Assembly: GCA_018398805.1 (NCBI GenBank)
Contig: JAGFBZ010002264.1
Location: 62,001-126,000 of the forward strand
From: Hirundichthys speculiger
Taxonomy: Eukaryota > Chordata > Actinopteri > Beloniformes > Exocoetidae
Length of the DNA: 64,000 nt
Reading direction: 5' to 3'
Made by a program: the position numbers and the translations under genes. The notes under the pieces are model-generated. The model had not been told where the DNA came from. It ran no database searches and was given only the letters and a program-made list of their open reading frames with translations. Positions 11,601 to 23,600 of this stretch are shown piece by piece. The first letter of the stretch is position 1, and every line of letters starts with the position of its first letter.

Positions 11601-14600
11601 TGTATTAACTTCCTGTTTCTTTTATTTTGGCGATCGGGTTACCGGAAGTAGCTAGCTCCCTTGTCTGTAAAAACACTAGCTTTACGTTACTCCAAACATA
11701 CGGTAAACTGTGCAGTAAGGTAAAAATACAGTCATGGAAAAAATGATTAGACCACCCTTGTTGTCTTCAGTTTCTTGTTCATTTTAATGCCTGGTACAAC
11801 TAAAGGTACATTTGTTTGGACAAACATAACGATAACCACAAAGATTGCTCATAAGAGTTTTATTTAAGAGCTGATATCTTACCATTTTCCATGGTTTTCT
11901 TGATTATAACCTAAATCACTTAAGTTTTTACATCAATAGCTATGGCGTTGTACTGCCAAAAACACTGCTTTTATGCATTCAGTGTTTTCTTTTCTGTCTG
12001 TTTTAGTAACATGATGACGTTTAGTGGTACCAGGTATTAAAATGAACAAGAAAGTGAAGACAAAATGGTGGTCTAATCATTTTTTCCATGACTGTAAGTC
12101 TGCTCCTAAAGTGCTCTACAAGCACCCAGCTGGTTTTGGGAACAAGGTATTTATGCAAACGATATGTTTCACGTTTTCTTATGTGTCCTTTGTGTGATTT
12201 AATGCTAAAAGGTGCTTAATTGGTCATGTGCTAATAGCCATGCTAATGTTAGTCTCTGTGGAGTGTGCTTATGTTTTGACCACACGGTGATGGTGTTGAG
12301 CTAACTACAGCCTTTGAGCCTGTTTATGTGTGTTTTATTGTCATTTAACTGGTGTGGAATGTTGATTTATGCACAAATGTATGATTATAAGGCCTATTGT
12401 GGTGAAATCATTTACAAAGTTTATTGTTTTGTTTCTTGTAAGAGCTCATTTTATTTCATTTATCTGTCCCTTAGCTCTCACGGTGTTAAAGGGAAGAACG
12501 GCTATGAGAAAACGAAACAGATTTATGTTCAAATAACGAAGAAGGCTGAGCGTAAATAAAGACTTCTTTAAAACACCAGTAAGCTTCACTGCTGACTAGC
12601 TGCATCTTTGTCTGCAGACATTTGGAAAATTGGATGTACCCGGGTTCGACGCGTTCCCTGAACTCACGTCGGCGGAGATGTCGGCGCCATCGCAGGTTAA
12701 AACCTGTTGCGCCGCTGTTCAATATTTAATGCGTCTTTGGCTTCGGTCCAATGTAATCTCTGGCTCTGCTCCTCCCATTTTAAACGCTAACCCCCTTATA
12801 CAGGGGGGTCACGTCCGTGGGCAGCGCACCAGCTTTCAAGGACAAGGACGCGTAGGTGAGAGGGAAGGTTCCTTCCCTCTTTATATCAGTGTATCTGTGA
12901 TAAACCCGCCTGAAACATACAGTCTGGAGAGCTTCCCGCCGCTGTAACATGAGAAACACTCCTGACGGCCTTCTCCTCCACCCTGGAGATACCACCTGTG
13001 CATGCAGGTAAGAAGGAAGCTTTCCTCCTCCTCCTCCTCCTCCTCCGTTCAGGCTGCACAGGAAGGAAACAACGGGGCTTTTAATTAAGAGTGGCTCAGA
13101 GTAGCTGGGTATCACATTACCTAAAGCGCTTTTTTGTGAGTTTGGCCAAGACGAAGATGCCGCAAGAGATACATGAAGGAGGACAGCTTGGCTGGTTGTT
13201 CTGGGAAGCACCTACTTCACGAAGGTTAATAAAGAAAAGAAAAGAAAGGTCGTTCAGAATCCCTCCAATCTGCAAAATCCCAATATCACAGCATCCATGC
13301 AGCCGCGTTCACCTGCGCCACCTTGACTGAATCTAGGAGTTTATTTACATCGTTAATGCGACCTCAGACCCGACGCCGAACCAACAGCTCAGACGGCAGG
13401 ACGGAGCATTTACATACGACTGCAGCGACCTGACACCGTGTTTTACTACGCCGCTTCCTGTAAGCAAGGACACCTTGTCAAATGTAAATGAGTCTGAATT
13501 TAATTTATTGCAAATCACTTGGCCTCTACGCTGACCTTACCCTGGAGGGAATTAGTAAAGAAGAGTTGTGGTGCAGCCATGAGAAGAAAGTTTATGCCTC
13601 ACGCCAATCATGTTAGTTTTCAAAACGATGGCGACTTGAATGGGCATAAAGACGGTTACGACTTTCATTATTGTTCATAGGAGTGCACGATAACTATCGA
13701 CCTGATAACTATTGGGCCGATAACAGGAAATGATGACGTCATTCCGATAAGTCCAATATCATGACGAATAGCTCTGATAACATTTATATTTCTGTCAACA
13801 CAGCAGTGTCTCGCTCCCTCTGAGCCTTGAATGACCAGCAGTGAATGTTATGTTCAAGTGACGTCAGCATAATCAGAAAAACGACTTCTCAATCAGGAAA
13901 ATCAAGAATACCCCCTCATGCTAGAAAACAACTCGTTAACTCGGTCATAATTTTAGTAGTTGCTGACTTGAATTGATATTCGCAGTATTTTCCCACGTGT
14001 TACATATATATATATATAAAAAAAGCAAATGAGGGAACGTGGGAATTTACGTTACACCTTGAATGCAGCCTGCAGCACAGCGCTGATCACAACAAACATG
14101 GCGGCGTGGAGCTTCGTTAAAGTTTCAGAAGAAGATAGTTTGACTGTTGAAATCACGCTAATGAGAGCTAACGGAAGCTAATGCTAACGTGCGCTAGCCA
14201 GCAGCAGTCTCTCCTCTCCCTCATTCCTCTCATCTAAAGCTTCCATGAGATTAAAAAATAAAAACTAACTTTAATTAAAGGTATTCATTTAAATAGAACC
14301 ACAATCCAAAATCCTTTAAATGTTAATCTTTTTCAGTTAGTAATTCTGATGCATGTATTTCCATCAGTTCAAGGAGCCTTTATTTTTTAATATCAGTCAG
14401 TAATGAACCTTATTTAAGTTAATGTGAGATATCAAATAGATTTGTTTGATAGCTTTACAAAAATGTTTGAGAGGCTTGACAATAGTTTTTATTTGGAAAA
14501 AATAAATATCTGTTCATTTAAAAAGTCAAAACTATTTTTTATTTTGTTCATAGTATTGGTGTAATGATCTTAGGTATATGTGTGTGTTATCGGTTATTGG

Positions 14601-17600
14601 TATCATGCTTCCCTAATTGTTCATATTTGGCCTTCTATGATATCCAGAACAGAAAGGACTTGGCTCTCAATCTACTTTAGCTTCCTAAAATTTCCAGGAG
14701 CAAAGCGAGAATCAGAGCGTTGGGTTATCGGGCTCCTCTGCAGACGTCCATATAAACAGATGTGGGCAGCAAACACCGGGATGGTTGGAGGGTGGAGCTG
14801 CACATCAGCACACAGCTGGATACAAGTGTTGGAGCCAAAACACGTCCTTCAGGGAAGGTCTTCCTCATTACAGCAACACAAACCACAATATGTTACCAAG
14901 CAGATCTCGGTCATCCACGCTGAAAACATCTGGAGCCTCGTGAAATAGTCAGAAACACAACACAACTACTGTCCACCTGAGTATACTTCTTTTTTTAAAT
15001 TCACTTTTTAAAAGGGTGTCCAAACTTTTTCTCTTTAAACTCATAATTACAGCTCCCGTCTTGTTTTATAGATATCTTCCACTGTCTGCGATATGAAAAA
15101 GGTTATAAACGGGCTGCTGACACCCCCACGGAGACTCTCCGCTCAGCTTCACGACCCCGAAGACCCTCCACAAACTCATCCTCTCAAACGAAGCCGGGCG
15201 TCCACCTCTGCGCTCGCCTGCCAAGAACACGGCGATGACGCCTCCCTCCGCCTGGATCCTCAGCACTTGACGCGCCTCGGCAGCGAAAAGGAGTAAATTG
15301 AGGAAGTGTCAAACAGCCACATATCACATCCACATAACTAGCGCCCGTCTATCTCGCAGCCTGTGATTTATTTTACCTGGGAAGGAGCGGCAATGACCTT
15401 GCGAGGAATGCTTCAAGTTAACGACTCCCCAGAGGAGGCTCTTACAGCTGCATCGTCTCAGGTGGAAAACAGAGCGGCGGCAGCGGCGGCTAAGACGAGG
15501 CAGATGAGACAACCTCAACGCTCCAAAGAGCCGCCGACTGCCCCGGGAGAAAGGCTGAAGAGATGAGAATACTGGACTCATTTAACGCCTAGAAAGTGGC
15601 GGAGGGATGAGAGATGATCGATCGTGTGGGTGAAACTGCAGTCAGAAGGTTTTCCTTCAAACCGAGAATGACTTTAAAACCAGAAGATGGAGGGAACGAC
15701 GAAGACTCCTCAGCTCTGTCTAGATGTGTAGAAGAGCAGCGGTTTCCTCAGTTTGAACAATCACCTCATCATTAATTAAGAGCCACACTCCTTGAGCACA
15801 CTTGGATAATCTCGGCGGTAATTAGCAGGCAGCTCGTTGCCCAGTTCTCACCAGGATTTCCTGATTTATTACCACGAGCTCTTCAGGAGCAGCGTGAATG
15901 GGAGCAGCTTTTTATTAGCGGCTGGCACGCGGCTCAGCTAGCTCTCGACCTGCTCTGCGATCTCAGACGGAGCTGTCAGTCAACGGCGTGGAGCGCGGCG
16001 GTCGGCCAGCGTCTCCGTGGGTTCGCGGGAAATCTCTGAGACGCCAAACCTGAAAATACGCGCAATTACCAGAGATGAACAGTGACGTCATATCGTGCAA
16101 AAATGAGCAACAGTCCAAACGTGTCAAAAGGTTACAACAGCTACGCATTCAGATCAAATAAAACCCGTAAAACTGCACGTGGACTGATCTTCAGTCATGA
16201 GCAGATAAAGCCCCGACTACTCAGAAACTGAGACAAGATGAACTGAAGGAAACCAACATGAGAATCAAAGCACCAGCGAAGACAAAGAAAAGTCAGAGTA
16301 AAGGAAATCTTTTCCTAACCAGGAGAGTTACCGACTTGGAGGAGGCAGAGATGAAGGTGTTAAGATTTTCCCTGGGAGGTGACAAGGACGGACAGGATTA
16401 AGAAGCAGCAACCTGGAGATAACGGGAGAGAGGCTAGATTGGGACAGTTTGGACGCCTAAAGACGAGAGACGGTAAATAAAGTCGAGGAGGTCAAAAGGA
16501 CGCTGATCTAAAGTATTTATGTGATTAAGTGGCTCAGTGACAATAAAGTTTCTTGAATCTTGAAACGCACGTGCTTTTTTCTTTCCTTTTCTTTCCTCCA
16601 CGTATACGTCTCACTCGCTGATCATTGGACGGACGTTCTCGCGTCCCCATCACCAGCCATCGGTCGCCATCGCCAGCGCCGCACGACTGGACGCAGCAGG
16701 AGCTGATCAAATCTCTCTGAGGCGATCAGAAAAGCTCTGCGGTGAACGAAGACCAGCGGTCACGTAATATAATTAAAAGCTTAGCTGGTCCAGTTGATCA
16801 CCTTTAAACTCATCAGGCAGGGAGACGGGGACGAGCAGACGCCGTCCTGACGCCGTCCTGACGCCATCCTGACGCCGTCCTGACGCCGTCCTGACGCTTT
16901 AGTCCTCGGCTGACGACACCAGTGAGGGTCCCAGAAACCCAGAGAGTCATTTTCAGGACCTCTGACCTGCAGTTCTGCTCCACAGTTCATTAAAGGTCCC
17001 TGATAACTCACAAGCCCCGCCTCTGAACAAACCGAAGCCCCGCCCCCCCCACCTTCAGAAACAACATCTCCCTCCCTCATCATCTGAAACAGCGCTGGGC
17101 AGCTGTTAAAACCCCTGAAGGTAACGTCCCTGACTACTTCCATTATGGTGCCTTTAGATGGACGGTGGACTGATTTCTTGCTACACTGACGCTAAATTTC
17201 GGTCTGACGTCAGACACGACGCTAGAGAGCCGTTTAGTTTGAAGGTACGTTTTCCAAAACATGCTGCAGAAAAAGAAACGCCGCTGCAGAAAAAGAATAT
17301 TCACCAGAAAAACGGCTGCAGACGGGCTGAGCGCCGACGCCTCCTCACGGGAAAAACGGTGACTTAACGACTGTTGTCAGGAGGTGACGGCTGCGGAAAA
17401 AAAGGTTGCGACACTTTTTGCTCTGTTGAAAATCCCAGCATGCAACAGGCAGCGCGGCAGCAGGCGGTCACACCGTGACTCACGTTTGGAGTCAAAACAG
17501 ATTATGGCTCAGCGGACGAGAGGGCGACTGCAGTGACAAGACATGGCGCCGACGCGCCGGGCAGCTGCTGCACCTGACGACCCGGGGCAGCACAGGTGAG

Positions 17601-20600
17601 GCCGGGTAAATGACACCTGGGGACACGGAAGCTGCACGGAAAACCTTTTCCCACCGTTTCAAAAAGGCAGAATCCTGTAACACTGTAACAAGCATTTCTG
17701 AGTCCACCTGAAGCACAAAACGGCGCTGACTGACAGCTTCCCCGCCAGACCAGAGGTCTCCTCGCCATCGCCCTCAGAAGACTGGAAGAGGTGCATCTGC
17801 ACCTTAAGGACCTGTTTTTGTCTTATAATAAAGACCATTTGGCAGCAAGTTTTTCCTCATATTTTTAATAGACTGTAGAGCAGTGATTCCCAAAGTGTGG
17901 GCCGCGGCCCCCTGGTGGGCCGTCGTGGGACTGCAGGTGGGCCATGAGAGTTCATTAAAATTAAACAAATGTGTTTTAAATCCTCGATCTTTTTTAAATA
18001 TGTTCTTAATTACTGTAAAATATTCATGACATGATTTAAAATCATTAAGAAGTAATAAAACAAACCAGTTAAGTGTTATTCTACCGTCATCTTAACTTAA
18101 TATGACAAGTGTCACCTTATTTGTTGACCCCTCACATTAATATCAGATCATGGTTCCTGGTCCTGTATGTTGATCACAGTTGTGATTAAAGGTTCTGGTG
18201 GGCTGAGGAGATTTTTCACATTTCAAATTGGTCCTTAGTTTTCTGAAGTTTGGGAACGGCTGCGGTAGAGAGAAGCTGAAAGGGAAATTACAGTTTTACA
18301 TGCTAATGCTAATGCTAACCCTGGTTGGTTCAGAATTCAGAACTGGACCAATAGTTTTCAACAGATAAAATGGATAAAATAATTGCTGTTTGTGGTGGGG
18401 TAGTGTATGGGCAGTGGTAATCATTTTGACAAATAATTGCTCGCAGCAACATTAATAATGAATTTAAAACAAAAAGAACTAAAAATCAACTATTTAGTTA
18501 ATTTTTTAAAATAGTGAACTGAACTAGTTCATTTTAATTTCTATTAACTATGAACTTAACTAGTTCATGTAGAAACAACACTGGATGTACCTTTCAGGAC
18601 ACACAGCACCTGAACTCTGATAATTAACTATGATCCCAAAATGTTACAAAAATAGTCTCAGCCCATTTTTGGAAGATAATGCTCATTATTGCAAAAAAAA
18701 GGGTCATTTTCTTCATATAACTTCAGACCAAAGTCGTCGTTTATGACTTTAGAGCCAGAAAACCAAATAATTGATGATAATCTTTTATCGTATCAAATAG
18801 GAAACATTCAACAAGATCTTCACTGCATTGGTAAACTATCTTTACAGCGGTTTTGTCGCTCTGCGTGCAATATTAACTCCAGAACTTCAGTGAAAAAAAA
18901 ATTAAAAAATTGCAGGAAGAGATGATTGTTCGTACCCACGAAAAGCCTGGAAGCTGCATTTTCACGAAACACATAATATTTGTCCAGCTCACAGTTGTTC
19001 AGCTCAGGCTGATGAGGTCCAGCATCTGTGAACATCTGGTGCATCACTACTGGCTGCTTTCATCATAACGTCCTGCTTTACGGTGACTCCATTCTTTGAT
19101 TTATTTTGTGCTCATTAAAGGAAGCTGCTCTCCCTCCTCGTCAACATGTCAAATATTAGTTCGTCTCTCGTTTAGGAGAAACTGCAGGAATAAGAGGAAA
19201 CTGAGGCTGCAGCTCTCAGCGGTTTTTCCTTCGTGTTGTTGCACAAACAGGAAGGAAATGGAGCTTCCACCGGAGCCATTTCGAATCATTAGCCCGCGCC
19301 GTGAAGGAGCGCGCCTTCGAGTGACACCGCCGATCAATTACGCGGCGCCGGAGCGAAAGGGGCGGCTATCCAGGCCCTCCGGACGGCGGACGGCAGACGG
19401 ACGCCGCCGTGTCCGCGCGTTGTTTATGGGACGCCGGCGCCAGGCTGTGTGTGGGTGACGGCGCGGCGATGATTCAGCGGTGCCCTGATTTTAACGGCGG
19501 GTTCCAGGACAGGCGGTTCATTTTCATCCGCCGCCTCGTGAGTGACGGTCCAATCAAGCCCGGGACGGGCTGTCAGGTCTGTCAGCGTGAGGAATGAGGG
19601 GAGACGGGAATCAGAGACGGCGAGCGGGGCCGGACCGTGATGGACGGATCGGACCGCGGCAGCCACGTGGGCAGAGACGGAAGGGGTGGGGGGGGGGGGG
19701 GGGGGGGGGTGGGGGGGGGGGGGGGGGGGGGGGGGGCAGAAGAGGCAGAAACATGGAAACCAGTCCGGCGGTTGTTCTTACCGATCCACAGCGCATGAGC
19801 GAGGTGAGAATCTGGAGGTATTTGGTCTTCTGGGCGTTGAAGAAGGTGAACGGTCCCAGCAGGAGGGTGAAGCCGCTCTGCAGGGAGACAAGAGAGACTT
19901 TTACAAAAAAATACTGCTTAAAATTGACCTGTTAGCGTGTTAGCCGCTAATTACGAGCCAAAAATAGCACAAGAGCAGCGGTTTGTTTACTACAGTTCAG
20001 AGACCAGAGGCTGTGAAGGAAACAGAAAGACCACAGTTGAGCCTTTGTCTTGTTTCGCTGCAGTGTTTTGCTACTTTTTTTGCGGTTTTTAAACATATTT
20101 TAAACACATTATTTAAGCTGTGGGGCTCCAGCTCCAGTTCGCGGATTTTGATTTACGCGGGGGTGGGGGGGGGGTGTCCCCATTAACCGTGAAAAATAAG
20201 GGATCACTGTAAAACAAATTCAGTTCTGTGGCCTGTTTTTTCATTTTGTATTTTTGATCCAAGTCTAAAATTGAAATATTAAAAAAACAAGCTTTTTTTT
20301 TGTGTTAGATTAAAAAAATGAAAAACAAAATAAATTAATTTATTAAATTAATTAATTTAATTTTTGATTGACAATTGAAAATGGAAAGAACAAATGATAC
20401 AAAGATTGATAAAGTTACAGAACTTTAACATGGACATTTTCATTTGAAAGTTAACGGAGGATTCAACAGAAACAAGGTTATTTGTAACAACTGACGAGTT
20501 AAAAGTTACTGTTGTTACCTTAGAAATTACCTGTTTTAATGTTCTGATTGTGACTCAGGATTTTGTTTGTAGACTTTTTTATTTTTTTTATAAAAACAGG

Positions 20601-23600
20601 ATGACATTAATGCCCTGGCAGCGGCAATAAGCTTTATCTTATTTGACATTTTTAAGATGAGATTTACACTAAATATGTGTTACTGACAAGTGCTGATGTT
20701 AAAAGTGTTTGAACAACAAATGTTATGACACTTTAGTTCATATGGCAGCAGAACATTTAAATAAAAGTGACCTTTACACTACTTTTGAATTCATTATTTG
20801 ATTTTCCGTATACAATGCGATTAATCGTGATTAATCAGGGAAATAATGCAATTAATCACGATTAAAAATTTTAATCGTTGCCCAGCCCTAAAAAAAAAAA
20901 AACCCACTAAGAAATCAAAGCCAGAGTAATGTAAAAGCAGAGCTGAGGTGAAAATGATCCGTTCAGCAGGAGCAGTTAAGTTTCACTCGCCGTGAATGAA
21001 GCTGTAAATGTCAGAGCTCGTCAGTAAGTGAGTTTGATTTAGCGGAGGATGAGCGCGGACTGCTCGGCCTAATGCCACCTCTGAGATACGTAGAATCGTT
21101 TTTAATTATGCCTGAGATTGAAAGACGCCCATTAATTCAAGGTTATGGAGATTTGTGAGGATGAGCGTTAGTCCGGTGCTTCAGGAACAGTTGAAACTGC
21201 TCAACAGATTGTTTTCCCTTTAAAGCAGGGGTGCGGGAGCGATTCTTGGTTTTTCTTGTGGGCTAATTTAGCAAATTTAGCATGCTTAGCTCCGTGTTTG
21301 ATGTCCCAACGTAGATTAAACTCTTTCACGACTGCCGCTGCCTCACAACAAAAAAGACATGTTGGGGCTAGTTTGTAAAGGTCTTTCTCAAGTCCATCAG
21401 TTCTGAAAATCATCTTGATGTCTTGCTCATGGTGATATAGACTGTTATAGTTGTGGGTAACAACGAAATGCATTATGGGAGATGCAGTTTATTGTCAATG
21501 TGTGCTTTAAAGCGGTGTAAGCTTATTTTAAGTCTTAAAATATTGGTTTAAAATTTAAGCCAATAATGCACAAGCTCTCGAGGGCCACATAAAATGACGT
21601 GGCGGGCCACATTTGGCCCACGGGCCTTGTGTTTGACACATGTGCTTTAAAGCGACTGGCTTTTTTAATTAAAAGGAAAAAGACATATATCTTCACGTCT
21701 AAAAGCTACACTAAAGTGCGATCCAACTTCTGAGAGTTTGCTTGACCCCTGAGAAGTTTGGGGAGCAGCCCCCCCCCCATTCGACACGCAATTTTAAAAA
21801 CGCCAGTTTCATTCCTCGAGTCCTTCTGGCGCTTTTCAGATAGAGGTGACGAGATGAAGAGGCGGACCAATCTATACCAGAAGAAAATGTCACATCTTCC
21901 CAGGCCTCGGCTCTGATTGCCCATCAGACGTTTTCTTTATCAGGAGCTGCAATCAGAGGCGCCGGCGCTGCCATTAGCTCCCTTCAGTCCTTCTCCTCCA
22001 CACCTGGGAAGCGTCTTCCTCTCATCCCTCTCTTCCCTCCGACACCTCAAAAAGGATTTCGAGGAGTTTCCACACTCGACTTCCTCTGCGTCTGGAGGAG
22101 CTTTGAAGCTCGGGAAGGAAAGATGATAACAAAAGAAAGAGCGAGTCGTTTCAGCATCTTTCTCAGATGAGAAGATCTCACGTTAAGTTCTGAGGTCAAA
22201 GGGGCGTTTTGGGGTTTTTTTTGTTTTTCCGCACTGAGCCCGGACTCACAAAATATTATCTCTGTTAGAGGCAAACCGACGATTAACTTTAACGACCGAC
22301 AGATTAATAACAGTGCTTCGGAGCTGGAAAAAGAGGAGAGCCAATTAAACGGCTTCGGCAGAGCGTTCAAACGCATTAACGATGCCATATTGTGACCAAG
22401 ACCCGATAAAACTCATGATTAGCTTTTATTCAGACCAGGGGTCGGGTTTAGCCTCTCTGCAGCGGCTTCCTGTAGCTTTGGGGGAAAAACTTCTCACTCT
22501 GGAGCACATGTAGCGTCATGTAGGTTGCTCGCCAGCAGGGGGCAGAATGAGCGTGTTTACCGCAAAATACTGTCAGGTTACTGCAACGAGGAAGTCGTAT
22601 CTGTGTGTTGCATCCTGGGAAAGAAAATAAAGGCGAGCACGCGTTCGGTGACTAGTGTCGGACATCTTTATGTTCCTCATGTACCGCCGTAAAAAATAAA
22701 AGAAACATTTCCGACACCACGTCGGTGCTGTCGTGGCGTAACACACTAAAGGAGCAACATTGGAAACTTTGTTTTATTTCAAAGTAGGTTCAGACATGCT
22801 TGTCTTTGAAAAGATTCAAGATTAAATATATTTACTTCCATGTCAACAAGTTGATAGGAAATTGGCCACGGTTACATGATTTTTAATTCGGAATTAATTA
22901 TTCCGAATTAAATGTATTTTCCTTCGAGTTTACATAGAAATAGTAATTCCGATTTGAGGTTTACATGGAAAACACGTTTGATCGTCTTTATCCAATTTTG
23001 CTTAAGGTCATGGGGTTGGGAAGGGTTCTGATTGGATAGGGGGGGCGGACGTCTTTACGTATTTACGTCTACTGTAAAAAACAAACTTACTCGATAGCAA
23101 CAACATGGAGGACTACATTATTAGCATCCTTTTTGGATTTGTTTTTGATTTTATTTTTGAAGCAGCAGCAGCATGACAACATCATGTCGATGATTTTCAA
23201 ACAAACCCAGCGCGGAATATAAGCGTCATCGCGACAGACGGGCAAGAGAACTAGCATGCGCAGAAACACCGGAATGACCGCGGAATTATTCTATTCGGAT
23301 TTAAAATCAGAATAAACAAGTCACTTACTTCGAATTAAGTTTAATTCAGAATGGACATTTTGATTCGGAATTAGGTGTTTACATGGTAATTTTTAATCAT
23401 TTTAAATCGGATTTAATTTTAATTCTGAATTAAAGAGGAATTACACTTCCCATGTAAACGCACTGAATGTCTTGGTTCAGCTCCCAAACATACAGCAGCA
23501 GCCAATATTCAGTCTTTATCAGAGTTTAACAGGTAAAAACAGCGATAAAATGTCAAATTGTTTTCTGTTTGTTCTTTATAATTTCATAAATGCAACAAAC

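Noticed and set aside
12100..12640. Possible solo LTR
   Set aside because: A T-rich stretch ending in AATAAA, but no TG...CA ends, no target duplication and no second copy were found.
19594..19943. Gly-rich and Pro-rich ORFs over the poly-G tract
   Set aside because: Homopolymer translation artefacts that run into tmem104 exon 8 in the wrong strand.
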